A stretch of 39,339 nt of DNA, from contig CALAGN010000079.1 of the NCBI GenBank assembly GCA_937891785.1, forward strand, positions 1 through 39,339. The letters run 5' to 3'. The position numbers and the translations under genes were made by a program. This document shows, in pieces, positions 24,273-32,006 of this stretch. The stretch comes from an uncultured Octadecabacter sp. Lineage in GTDB: Bacteria > Pseudomonadota > Alphaproteobacteria > Rhodobacterales > Rhodobacteraceae. The number at the start of each line of letters is the position of its first letter. The stretch's first letter is position 1. The notes under the pieces are model-generated. The model was not told the origin of the DNA, did not search any database, and saw nothing but the letters and a program-made list of their open reading frames with translations.

Positions 24273-25349
24273 CACCATATGCGCGTTCACATGTCCCATG
24301 TGACCAATGCGGAAATAGGCGTCGGTCGGTTCACGACCCAGCCCGATCCCAAGGGTCACGCCCGTGACGTCCTCCATCCAGGCGCGCAACCGATCCCCGT
24401 CAGGAGATCCGATGCAGATTGACGTGACCGCGTGCGAGCGCTGCGCCGGATCGGCGATGTTCAACGTCAGCGGCCCACCTTGCCCCCAGCAATCACAGGC
24501 GGCCCAAATCGTGCGAGCCAGCACCGCGTGGCGGGTCCAGACGTTTTCCAGCCCTTCTTCCTTGATCATATCAAGTGCTGCGCGCAGCCCATAAAGATGA
24601 TGCGTAGGCGCTGTGCCATCAAAAAGCTGCCAATAGCCTTCGGGATTGGCGCGCGGCTGCCAATCCCAATAACGGCTGACACGCGGCATCTGCGCACGCA
24701 CGGCCGCCGCTTTGTCATTGAACCATACCAGCCCCAGTCCCGGCGGCGTCATCAGCCCCTTTTGGCTGGCCGCTATCGTCACATCGACGCCCCATGCGTC
24801 CATCTCGAAGCGGTCACATCCAAGCGAGGCGATGCAATCAGCCATCAACAACGCATCGTGGCCCGTAGCGTCCATCACATCGCGCAACCCCTTGATATCG
24901 TTCCGAACGCTGGTCGAAGTATCCACATATACCGCCAGAACAGCCTTGATCCGACCGTCCGTATCTTGGGCAAGGGTCTGCGCAACTATACCCAGATCAA
25001 ACGCGCCGGAATTGCCAAAATCCAGCGTCTCGACATGGACCCCTAGCCCGTCAGCCATTTCGCCCCAACCGTGGCCAAACCGCCCCGTGGCCAGCACAAG
25101 AACCGTGTCACCAGCGCTCACGACGTTACTGAGTGCGGCTTCCCATGCGCCATGGCCATTCGCGATATAGATCGCCACATGATGATCGGTGCGGGCGACG
25201 GCACGCAGGTCCGGCATGAGGCTGTAGGTCATATCGATCAGTTCGCCGGTATAGATATTGGGCGCGGGGCGGTGCATTGCGTTCAGGACTCGATCCGGCG
25301 TGACCGATGGACCGGGAATGGCAAGGTAAGAACGACCGTTGGACAGCAT
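24159..25349 (-). CDS. Class V aminotransferase, serine/alanine-glyoxylate type
   Basis: A 396-residue PLP enzyme. It shows IPGPSVTPDRVLNAM (11-25), NGHGAWEAAL with VLATGRFGHGW, AVYVDTSTSVRNDI, LLMADCIASLGC (Asp171), and the PLP lysine in TIAASQKGLMTPPGLGLVWF (Lys197), then YWQLFDGTAPTHHLYGL and FRIGHMGHVN. These are features of serine-glyoxylate and alanine-glyoxylate aminotransferases. 2-Aminoethylphosphonate transaminase (PhnW) belongs to the same superfamily, and the phosphonate cluster with phnX is nearby. The motifs here, however, favour the glyoxylate branch, and the gene points away from the phn operon. The substrate should be treated as open. Confidence 0.88.
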   Translation of the reverse strand: MLSNGRSYLAIPGPSVTPDRVLNAMHRPAPNIYTGELIDMTYSLMPDLRAVARTDHHVAIYIANGHGAWEAALSNVVSAGDTVLVLATGRFGHGWGEMADGLGVHVETLDFGNSGAFDLGIVAQTLAQDTDGRIKAVLAVYVDTSTSVRNDIKGLRDVMDATGHDALLMADCIASLGCDRFEMDAWGVDVTIAASQKGLMTPPGLGLVWFNDKAAAVRAQMPRVSRYWDWQPRANPEGYWQLFDGTAPTHHLYGLRAALDMIKEEGLENVWTRHAVLARTIWAACDCWGQGGPLTLNIADPAQRSHAVTSICIGSPDGDRLRAWMEDVTGVTLGIGLGREPTDAYFRIGHMGHVNAHMVLGVLGSLDAGLKALNIPHGDGALQSAANVVAAASIAP

Positions 25350-25403
25350 AGCACCCTCGTTGGCTAAACATTTTTCGCGACATTACGCCCATGCAGCACG
25401 GGG

Positions 25404-25916
25404 TCAATCACTTGCCTTGCTTGCGGCCTGCTCGGATGACTTGGAAGCAAAGGATTTCAATTGTTCAAAAGAACCGCCGAGGGCCTGTTCTTTTTCAATC
25501 GCCTGATAAAAACCAACCAACAACTTTTTGGCCTCGGCAGAAAGCGACATAAAGCGGGGCTCAAGTTCTTGGGGGCTGTTCTCTTTTGTAGGTAGGGGTT
25601 GATTAAGCACTTCAGAAAGGTGCGCCGACGCCGCTGCACTTCCTACTCCTGCTACACTGCCCTCCGCTTGGCCCAACCGCGTGCCAATGGCGTTGGGCGG
25701 CTCCGTGATCAGAAAGCGCGTTAGGAAGCCTTGGCCGCGGGCGATCGGATCTGCTAGCAGTTGCCGGGCAGCAATCGGCTGCACCATCAAATATGCGACT
25801 AAGCGTCTGCCGTAAAGTGTAGCGCTATCCCCAGCCCGCACGCGGTCCAAGGCGTCACCTCCCCAAAGGCTAGAGTGTTGCTTCGGCCGGTTGAAACCGC
25901 CCCAAGAAGCGGACAT
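25404..25916 (-). pseudogene. Remnant of a DUF3987 (YfjI-type) mobile-element protein
   Basis: 170 codons matching the central and C-terminal part of DUF3987 proteins: LWGGDALDRVRAGDSATLYG, VAYLMVQPIAARQLLADPIA, GQGFLTRFLITEPPNAIGTR, then SAEAKKLLVGFYQAIEKEQA and SKSSEQAASKA. Full proteins of this family are several hundred residues long and carry an N-terminal P-loop/primase-like part; that half is absent, and the C-terminal helices after SEQAA are missing too. It is therefore a decayed piece of a plasmid, phage or island gene. It lies immediately upstream of the phnC promoter region on the opposite strand and marks the left border of the phosphonate locus. Confidence 0.75.
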
Positions 25917-26008
25917 TCGAAGGAATGTGATGACGCCAATTTCCCTTCGCCATCCTTAAATCGTGTTGGGACACTTGAAAGCGCTTGCGATGAGTCCGGT
26001 CGCTGGTC

Positions 26009-26042
26009 TTGTTACATAAGTTTAATCAAACCAACATAAAAT
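26009..26042 (+). promoter_or_regulatory. Candidate Pho-regulated promoter of phnC
   Basis: Successive 11-base units TTGTTACATAA (26009-26019), GTTTAATCAAA and CCAACATAAAA have the 7+4 rhythm of tandem PhoB half-sites (consensus CTGTCAT plus four A/T). Each matches only about four of seven core bases. A -10-like TAAAAT sits at 26037-26042, ten bases after the first 18-base box, the spacing usual for PhoB-activated promoters. The phnC ATG is 46 bases further on. Confidence 0.4.
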
Positions 26043-26087
26043 TGAATCAATCACTGCGTAACAACGCCCCAACATATGGGGGCTGCT

Positions 26088-26906
26088 ATGCTAAAATTTG
26101 ATCGGGTCACTAAAAACTTTGGCGCCAACTGTGCTGTGGATGCGGCAAGTTTCATTGTGGATAGGCCCATGATGATCGGCATTATCGGGCGCTCTGGTGC
26201 AGGTAAGTCGACGCTTCTGCGGATGTTGAACCGGCTGACGGATGCCTCTTCAGGCGAGATTGCGTTTGACGGTTTGAATGTGACGGCTTTGCGCGGTGCC
26301 GCCAAGCGCAGTTGGCAGTCGCAATGCGCCATGATTTTCCAACAGTTCAACCTCGTCCCCCGCATGGATGTCGTATCGAACGTCCTGCACGGCACTTTGA
26401 ATCGACGGTCGACTTTGTCGACTATGTTCAACCTTTATCCTGACGAAGACATCCACCGCGCCATCGACATTCTGGAACGTCTCGGGATCGCAGAGCATGC
26501 CCCAAAGCGGGCCGAGGCCTTGTCAGGCGGTCAGCAGCAACGCGTCGCTATTGCGCGGGCATTGATGCAAGACCCCCAGATCATTTTGGCGGATGAGCCG
26601 ATCGCCTCTCTTGATCCAATGAATGCGCAGATCGTGATGCAGTCGCTGCGCGACATTCACGAACAGGACGGCCGCACAGTGATTGCCAACCTACACACGC
26701 TGGACACGGCGCGCTGCTATTGCGACCGCGTCATCGGCATGCGCGACGGTCGGATCGTCTTTGACGGTTTACCAGAAGACCTGACGACCGGCGCAGCCCG
26801 CGAAATTTATGGCGCTGATGCCAGCTTTTCGGAAGCGACAACATCAACCCAGATTGAAACAACCTACCCGGCCCCAAAAGTATTGGCCGATGTCGCCGCG
26901 CAGTAG
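26088..26906 (+). CDS. phnC: Phosphonate ABC transporter ATP-binding protein
   Basis: A 272-residue ATPase that powers phosphonate import. The start at 26088 (MLKFDRV) is preferred over an ATG four codons earlier because GGGGG lies 6 bases upstream. Walker A is GRSGAGKST (34-42), the Q-loop [18 protein letters not shown], the signature [15 protein letters not shown], and Walker B plus D-loop [12 protein letters not shown], with the H-loop in NLHTLDTA. The segment [18 protein letters not shown] is characteristic of PhnC rather than of other ATPases. It is the first gene of the phnC-D-E1-E2-acetyltransferase unit. Confidence 0.96.
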   Translation: MLKFDRVTKNFGANCAVDAASFIVDRPMMIGIIGRSGAGKSTLLRMLNRLTDASSGEIAFDGLNVTALRGAAKRSWQSQCAMIFQQFNLVPRMDVVSNVLHGTLNRRSTLSTMFNLYPDEDIHRAIDILERLGIAEHAPKRAEALSGGQQQRVAIARALMQDPQIILADEPIASLDPMNAQIVMQSLRDIHEQDGRTVIANLHTLDTARCYCDRVIGMRDGRIVFDGLPEDLTTGAAREIYGADASFSEATTSTQIETTYPAPKVLADVAAQ

Positions 26907-26925
26907 CGCCAAACGAATTATCCCC

Positions 26926-26947
26926 GCACCCCAACACGGCGGGGTGC
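26926..26947 (+). promoter_or_regulatory. Hairpin between phnC and phnD
   Basis: GCACCCC and GGGGTGC form a perfect 7-bp stem with an 8-base loop, ending 21 bases before the phnD start. There is no U-run, so it looks like an RNA-stability or processing element more than a terminator. Such stems can raise the level of the binding-protein mRNA relative to the ATPase. Confidence 0.5.
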
Positions 26948-26968
26948 ATCAATCAAGAGAGACCTCAG

Positions 26969-27877
26969 ATGAAAAAGACGATCACACTTGCCCTTTTGAC
27001 GACAACGCTGGCAGGGGCTGCGATGGCCGACGGTCATGTCATTGATGAATTCCGCATCGGTATTCTGGGTGGCGAAAATGCCCAAGACCGCATGAACAGC
27101 AACGAATGTTTGCGCAGCACGATCGAAGACGCCCTTGGCGTACCGACACGACTGTTTGCTCCTGCAGATTACAACGGTGTTATTCAGGGCCTTTTGGGCG
27201 GCACAATTGATCTGTCGCTGATGGGACCATCGTCCTACGCTGCGGTTTATGTCGCCGATGAAACTGCTGTGACGCCGATCCTTGTGAAGGTGAACGTAGA
27301 CGGCTCCACCGGATATTATTCCGTCGGTTTCGCACGCATCGATAGCGGTGTGACCTCGCTTGAGGACCTACAGGGCAAGGTGTTTGGATTTGGTGATCCC
27401 AATTCGACCTCTGGCTACCTGATCCCCTCTGTTGAGATCCCCGATCTGATCGGTGCGTCAATGGATAGCGGTGATTATTTCGGTGAAGTCAAATTCACTG
27501 GCGGTCACGAGCAGACGATCGTTGCCGTAAGCAACGGTGATGTCGATGCCGGCGTGACCTGGACCGATGGTCAGGGCAACTGGGAAGACGGCTACACGTT
27601 CGGTGCGCTGCGCAAAGCGGTGGACGCGGGTCTGGTCGATATGAACGACATACAAGAAATCTGGCGTTCAAAACTGATCCCGGGCGAGCCTGTTGTTCTG
27701 CGCAACGCCCTGCCTGATGATGTCCGCGCGACCGTGACAGAGATCATCGACACGTTGGGCGAGACTGACCCGGAGTGTGCGGCAGCGTTGGCCGGTGGTG
27801 AAGTCAGCGGTTTCGACCCAATCACTCATAACGCCTACACGTCCATCGTGGCGGCCCGCTTGGCGCAATCAAACTAA
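26969..27877 (+). CDS. phnD: Periplasmic phosphonate-binding protein
   Basis: A 302-residue protein with a Sec signal peptide (MKKTITLALLTTTLAGAAMA, cleavage probably after residue 20). The mature part has the PhnD pattern: FAPADYNGVIQGLLGGTIDL, MGPSSYAAVYVA, YYSVGFARIDSG, VFGFGDPNSTSGYLIPS, VSNGDVDAGVTW and GEPVVLRNALP. It captures phosphonates in the periplasm and delivers them to PhnE1/PhnE2. AAGAGAGACC gives a purine-rich ribosome site upstream. It is flanked by hairpins on both sides, as if its expression were set separately from that of its operon partners. Confidence 0.95.
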   Translation: MKKTITLALLTTTLAGAAMADGHVIDEFRIGILGGENAQDRMNSNECLRSTIEDALGVPTRLFAPADYNGVIQGLLGGTIDLSLMGPSSYAAVYVADETAVTPILVKVNVDGSTGYYSVGFARIDSGVTSLEDLQGKVFGFGDPNSTSGYLIPSVEIPDLIGASMDSGDYFGEVKFTGGHEQTIVAVSNGDVDAGVTWTDGQGNWEDGYTFGALRKAVDAGLVDMNDIQEIWRSKLIPGEPVVLRNALPDDVRATVTEIIDTLGETDPECAAALAGGEVSGFDPITHNAYTSIVAARLAQSN

Positions 27878-27901
27878 ATAAACGAATTTTCATTATGTTT
27901 G

Positions 27902-27926
27902 CTGGCTCCGGATCTTCCGGGGCCAG
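27902..27926 (+). terminator. Terminator-like hairpin after phnD
   Basis: CTGGCTCCGG and CCGGGGCCAG form a 10-bp stem (one G-U pair) around ATCTT, followed by TTATTTAT. It starts 25 bases after the phnD stop and ends 20 bases before the phnE1 start. It is probably a partial terminator or 3' stabiliser giving more binding protein than permease. Confidence 0.6.
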
Positions 27927-27946
27927 TTATTTATGCGGGGCAGAGC

Positions 27947-28831
27947 ATGGCAGATAAAATAGTAAACGTTGTTCAGACCGCCGCGGTCGGCGACGCCTAT
28001 CTTGCGCAGATCAAGAAAAAGCGGCAGATGAGTTTTGTCATGCTTGTGGTGTTTTTGGCCCTGCTGGTGTCGGGCTTTTACACAGCGGACAGCCGCAATG
28101 CGGGCGGCTTTTGGGTTGGCATCAGCAACATCTTCGATTTCCCTGCAGCCATGTTCGGCGAGGCAATTGATCGCGCCCCTTTGATGCCCGGATACTTGGT
28201 CGAGTACTTCCCGTCTTTGATTGAGACGATCAATATTGCAGCAGCATCAACTCTGATCGGTGGGTTGCTGGGGTTGGTGATGTCACTGCTTGTGACGCGC
28301 GGCTTTGCGCCTGTGCCATGGCTGGTTAACCCGCTGCGACGGCTGCTTGATATCCTGCGGGCCATTCCTGAAATCGTCATCGCACTGGTTCTCATCTTTA
28401 TGTTGGGCGGCGGACCTGTGCCTGCGATGATCGCGATTGCCCTGCATTCCGTCGGCGCCTTGGGAAAATTGTTTTCGGAAGTGAATGAAAACGCATCGTT
28501 GAAACCCGTCGAAGGGCTGGCCTCTGTTGGCGCGAGCTGGACGCAACGGATGTGGTTTGGCGTAATCCCGCAAGTTGCGCCGAATTACCTGAGCTATGCG
28601 TTACTGCGGTTCGAAATCAACATCCGCGCCTCGGCCATCCTTGGTTTTGTCGGTGCGGGCGGCATTGGCTATGACCTGCGCAATACTATGAGCTGGGGGG
28701 TCGGCAAATACGACGAGGCCGCGGCGATCTTTATTCTGTTATTTTTGACCATTGTCGTGGTGGATCAGCTGTCTGGTCTCTTTCGCAATCGACTGACCCA
28801 CGGTGCTGCAAACACACAGGTGACCTTATGA
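27947..28831 (+). CDS. phnE: Phosphonate ABC transporter permease 1
   Basis: A 294-residue inner-membrane protein; the ATG at 27947 (MADKIVNVVQTAAVGD) is preceded by GGGG. A first membrane segment lies at about 28-46, then a short loop and four or five more segments forming the binding-protein-dependent permease domain. The coupling (EAA-type) loop is VEGLASVGASWTQRMWFGVI, followed by PQVAPNYLSYALLRFEINIR and the glycine-rich GFVGAGGIGYDL. It pairs with the larger PhnE2, and the two start/stop codons overlap (ATGA), so they should be made in equal amounts. Confidence 0.94.
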   Translation: MADKIVNVVQTAAVGDAYLAQIKKKRQMSFVMLVVFLALLVSGFYTADSRNAGGFWVGISNIFDFPAAMFGEAIDRAPLMPGYLVEYFPSLIETINIAAASTLIGGLLGLVMSLLVTRGFAPVPWLVNPLRRLLDILRAIPEIVIALVLIFMLGGGPVPAMIAIALHSVGALGKLFSEVNENASLKPVEGLASVGASWTQRMWFGVIPQVAPNYLSYALLRFEINIRASAILGFVGAGGIGYDLRNTMSWGVGKYDEAAAIFILLFLTIVVVDQLSGLFRNRLTHGAANTQVTL

Positions 28832-30126
28832 CAACCGCGACCCTTCATGCCGCGACCGTTGCGCAGTTTCATCTCAAGAAACGCGCCGCCGTTGCACTGC
28901 CTTTGATCATTCTGGCCTATTTCGCTTATATCTTCGTATCCTTTGACGTGGCGGGTCTGAGCGAGCGGATCAATGTCGACAACGCCCGCACACTGGTGTC
29001 TGACAGCTACAGCTACAAAACCCATGTCGCACAAGATAACCGTAATGGGTCTTTGACGATCTCGGTCGAGGGTGAACGCAAGGGCGAATATCCCGAGGGC
29101 ACCGCACCTGATTGGGTCAGCCTGGGCGATGCCACGGTGGTCGATCTGGGCGAGGGGCATATCATCACTTTGGGTGCGCAGGTCAGCTACGACATTCCCG
29201 GCTATGGGCTTGTGACAGCCCGGCCTGACGGAACAGGCGTCAATGCGGTGTTTCCGGACGGTAATCTACCAGATTACATCAATGCATCCAAAAACCGCGT
29301 CATGATCGAGACGGATGCAGGGCGGTTCACGATCACCCGCGCGCGTGCCGAAGTGTTCAAATACAGCCTTGGGTGGGAGCTGTTCTTTTTCACCCTCGAC
29401 AGTCCGTACTACGACATGGGGCCAGCCCAGCTGGCGGCCAAGGTATATAGCGGAGAAGCGGGTGCCGTCTGGCAAGAATTTTGGACCAACAAGATGTGGC
29501 GGCACGGGGATGTGTTTTGGGCGTTGTTTGAAACGCTGCTGATGGCGTTCTTGGGCACGTTTGGTGCGGCGATCGTTGCTTTGCCACTATCCTTTTTTGC
29601 GGCACGTAATTTTACCCCGCTGGGCCCTTTGCGCTTTGTGGCACGGCGCCTGTTCGACTTTCTGCGCGGAGTGGACGCGTTGATATGGACCATCGTGCTC
29701 AGCCGCGCTTTTGGCCCAGGTCCGCTGACTGGATCACTTGCTATCTTGCTGACGGATACCGGCACCTTCGGTAAATTGTTCTCTGAGGCACTTGAGAATG
29801 TAGATGACAAGCAAATCGAAGGGGTCGCTTCGACGGGGGCCAAGCCCGTGCAACGTTACCGTTTTGGTGTGTTCCCGCAAATGATGCCGGTTTTGCTGAG
29901 CCAAGTCCTTTACTACCTTGAATCCAACACACGCTCTGCCACGATTATCGGCGCGATCACGGGCGGCGGGATCGGCCTGCTGTTGACCCAAGCCATTGCC
30001 ACCCAGAAGGATTGGGAAGAGGTCACGTATTACATCGTCCTGATTATCCTTCTGGTCATGGCGATGGACACCCTGTCCGGCTGGCTGCGTCGCAAGTTGA
30101 TCAAGGGCGATGAGGGTGGACACTGA
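28828..30126 (+). CDS. phnE: Phosphonate ABC transporter permease 2 with large extracytoplasmic domain
   Basis: A 432-residue permease. TM1 is at about 20-38, then some 185 residues (about 40-225) without membrane segments, rich in beta-strand-like stretches (NGSLTISVEGERKGEYPEG, IITLGAQVSYDIPGYGLVTA, NRVMIETDAGRFTITRA), then the usual permease core from FWALFETLLMAFLGTF. The coupling loop is IEGVASTGAKPVQRYRFGVF, followed by ESNTRSATIIGAITGGGIGL. The soluble insert is absent from E. coli PhnE. Long PhnE2 forms occur in Rhodobacterales as far as I recall, but the insert has no assigned role. The topology suggests it faces the periplasm next to PhnD. Confidence 0.93.
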   Translation: MTTATLHAATVAQFHLKKRAAVALPLIILAYFAYIFVSFDVAGLSERINVDNARTLVSDSYSYKTHVAQDNRNGSLTISVEGERKGEYPEGTAPDWVSLGDATVVDLGEGHIITLGAQVSYDIPGYGLVTARPDGTGVNAVFPDGNLPDYINASKNRVMIETDAGRFTITRARAEVFKYSLGWELFFFTLDSPYYDMGPAQLAAKVYSGEAGAVWQEFWTNKMWRHGDVFWALFETLLMAFLGTFGAAIVALPLSFFAARNFTPLGPLRFVARRLFDFLRGVDALIWTIVLSRAFGPGPLTGSLAILLTDTGTFGKLFSEALENVDDKQIEGVASTGAKPVQRYRFGVFPQMMPVLLSQVLYYLESNTRSATIIGAITGGGIGLLLTQAIATQKDWEEVTYYIVLIILLVMAMDTLSGWLRRKLIKGDEGGH

Positions 30127-30770
30127 TGGCACGGCTCACCGCAGACACGCCCTTTCTGCATCCCGATTGCGAAGTAAAGGACGCGACCTTTGGCAAATAT
30201 GTTGAGATCGGGCGCGGCACCCGATTGGCGCACAGCCACTTTGACAACTATGCCTATTGCGACCGATCCTGTGACATTGCCAATGCCACCGTGGGGAAAT
30301 TCGCAAATATCGCCGCCTTTGTGCGGATCGGAGCCACAGATCACCCGATGGACAAGGCCAGCCTGCATCACTTTCACTATCGGTCGGGCGACTACTTTGA
30401 CGATGCGGAACATGATGACGCTTGGTTCGACCACAGACGCGCGCGGCGCGCGGTCATCGGGCACGACACATGGCTAGGTCACGGTGCGCAAGTCAGGCCA
30501 GAGGTAACAATCGGCCATGGCGCTGTCATTGCAGGCGGCGCCATCGTGACGAAAGATGTCCCGCCATATATGATTGTCGCTGGAATCCCCGCTGTCCCGC
30601 TGCGGGCGCGTTTTACGTCTGATATTTCTGATCGGTTGCTGGCTTTGGCATGGTGGGACTGGCCCCATGACGCATTGCGAACTGCGCTGGAGGACTTCCG
30701 CGCTCTAAGCGCAGAGGCCTTTCTTGAACGCTATGAAGGGGCTGCTACGTGCCCGAAAGCGTCAGCGTGA
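30126..30770 (+). CDS. Hexapeptide-repeat acetyltransferase of the phosphonate-metabolism type
   Basis: A 214-residue left-handed beta-helix protein with hexapeptide turns (VEIGRGTRLA, CDIANATVGKFANIAAFVRI, AVIGHDTWLGHGAQVRPEVT, IGHGAVIAGGAIVTKDVPPY, IVAGIPAVPLR). The LGHGAQ and IVAGxPA motifs are those of chloramphenicol/xenobiotic-type acetyltransferases, and His46-type residues lie in the first coils. This subfamily is recurrently found inside C-P lyase clusters (TIGR03308 type). It may acetylate an aminoalkylphosphonate, doing the job PhnO does in E. coli, but that is inference. The ATG overlaps the phnE2 stop by one base (TGATG); the last 26 bp overlap the end of phnF on the other strand. 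Confidence 0.9.
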   Translation: MARLTADTPFLHPDCEVKDATFGKYVEIGRGTRLAHSHFDNYAYCDRSCDIANATVGKFANIAAFVRIGATDHPMDKASLHHFHYRSGDYFDDAEHDDAWFDHRRARRAVIGHDTWLGHGAQVRPEVTIGHGAVIAGGAIVTKDVPPYMIVAGIPAVPLRARFTSDISDRLLALAWWDWPHDALRTALEDFRALSAEAFLERYEGAATCPKASA

Positions 30771-31458
30771 CCTTGTCTCCGGCAAACCAAGTCCGCCCGA
30801 CCTCAACGGGGCTGCCGTCGGGGGCGGCATTCACGCTGATGGTCCGCAAGATAGGCGCATGTTCGGCGATGCGCAGATGAAGCGCCTGTGTCGCCGTCGC
30901 AAGCTTTGCATTCACGCGGGTGGAGGCGCGCGTGAAATCCGCCACGCCCGATTGCGCCAAACCCGCTGTCACAGAAGGGTTATTGCGTAGATGATCCAGC
31001 AGGTCGGGCAATCGGCCGGCAGGAAAGACGCTGCGAAACAGTGCGATGGGCTGGTTTTCCATCAGCGACAGCCCCTCAAAGACATGAACATTTGCGCCGT
31101 TTTCAAGCTGCAGGGCTACGGCCTCGGATGCATGCGCCGTTCGGGTTTCCAACAAGAGAACCTTTTTGGCGGGGCTGCGGCCTGCTTCTGTCAGGTTTTG
31201 GTGAAACCGAACGCGGCGACCGATGGGATAGTCGGTGGGCGTTGTCGTGACAAAAACGCCCGCGCCGCGTCGCGCATGCACGATCCCTTCATCTGCCAAA
31301 GCCGCCAAAGCCTGACGCACGGTATGCCGGTTCACACCAAAGCGCGCGGCAAGAACCGCTTCTGTCGGCAGCTTGTCGCCTTCGGTGTACAGGCCCTCGG
31401 CAATATCACCCCGCAGGGACGTGGCGATGGCTTTCCAGATCGGCGTGCGGGGGGTCAT
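30745..31458 (-). CDS. phnF: GntR-family (HutC-type) repressor of phosphonate genes
   Basis: A 237-residue protein. The N-terminal winged HTH is classic GntR (YTEGDKLPTEAVLAARFGVN, then RHTVRQALAALADEGIVHAR, about 23-62). The C-terminal UTRA domain (about 85-235) has VFEGLSLMENQPIALFRSVF and ends VGRTWFAGDKVTLTLSG. This matches PhnF. It is divergent from phnG with 92 bp between them, where a candidate operator lies, and probably represses phnGHIJKLN and itself until a phosphonate or sugar-phosphate ligand binds. Its 3' end runs 26 bp into the preceding acetyltransferase gene. Confidence 0.93.
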   Translation of the reverse strand: MTPRTPIWKAIATSLRGDIAEGLYTEGDKLPTEAVLAARFGVNRHTVRQALAALADEGIVHARRGAGVFVTTTPTDYPIGRRVRFHQNLTEAGRSPAKKVLLLETRTAHASEAVALQLENGANVHVFEGLSLMENQPIALFRSVFPAGRLPDLLDHLRNNPSVTAGLAQSGVADFTRASTRVNAKLATATQALHLRIAEHAPILRTISVNAAPDGSPVEVGRTWFAGDKVTLTLSGT

Positions 31459-31485
31459 GTCATCAAAACTTCACACTTTGGGGGA

Positions 31486-31536
31486 TTGGCAGAATCGGGG
31501 CGCATAGGTATTATTTGTATAGTTGTATAGAATACC
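31486..31536 (+). promoter_or_regulatory. phnG promoter with candidate PhnF operator
   Basis: TTGGCA (31486-31491) and TATTAT (31509-31514) form a sigma70-like pair with 17-base spacing directed at phnG. Directly after the -10 lies the perfect tandem repeat TTGTATAG-TTGTATAG (31515-31530), itself framed by GGTATT (31507-31512) and AATACC (31531-31536), inverted copies of each other. A repressor bound here would cover the transcription start. Identity as the PhnF site is inferred from position. Confidence 0.55.
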
Positions 31537-31550
31537 TGAAAGATGTCTAG

Positions 31551-32006
31551 ATGAATATGATGAGCGACCCGTACGCATCCCGCAAAAGCTGGCTTGGCCT
31601 TATGGCCAAGGCCGCATCCGCCGATGTTGCGCGCTATTGGGCGACGATGGATATGGCCCCCGAATATACGGTTCTGCGCAGCCCCGAGATTGGTGGAGTC
31701 ATGGTGCGGGGCCGTGCGGGGGCAATTGGCGCGGCTTTCAATCTGGGCGAGATGAGTGTGACCCGGGCCTCGGTCAAGCTGCCGGATGGGACGGTTGGAC
31801 ACGGCTATGTCCAAGGTAGAAGCAAGGACCACGCCCTAAAGGCGGCTCTGGTTGATGCACTGATGCAGACGGATGCAGCGGATACGGTCGAGGCGGGTCT
31901 GTTGACCCCATTGCGTGATGCCGTGACAGCCCACAAGTCCGAGCGCGCCGCGAAAGCCGCGGCAACCAAGGTCGAATTTTTCACGATAGTGCGGGGGGAG
32001 GATTGA
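31551..32006 (+). CDS. phnG: C-P lyase core subunit PhnG
   Basis: A 151-residue protein starting MNMMSDPYASRKSWLGLMAK. Typical PhnG stretches are VLRSPEIGGVMVRGRAGAIG, FNLGEMSVTRASVKLPDGTV and GHGYVQGRSKDHALKAALVD. PhnG forms the PhnG2H2I2J2 core and, with PhnI, PhnH and PhnL, takes part in replacing the adenine of ATP with the phosphonate. It is the first gene of phnGHIJKLN; the stop overlaps the next start by one base (TGATG). The ribosome site is weak (GAAAGATG). Confidence 0.95.
   Translation: MNMMSDPYASRKSWLGLMAKAASADVARYWATMDMAPEYTVLRSPEIGGVMVRGRAGAIGAAFNLGEMSVTRASVKLPDGTVGHGYVQGRSKDHALKAALVDALMQTDAADTVEAGLLTPLRDAVTAHKSERAAKAAATKVEFFTIVRGED

Noticed and set aside
24159-25349. Calling the class V aminotransferase PhnW because PhnX and the phn operon are nearby
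   Set aside because: Motifs such as IPGPSVTPDRVLNAM and AASQKGLMTPPGLGL fit the serine/alanine-glyoxylate branch, and the gene points away from the operon across a mobile-element remnant.
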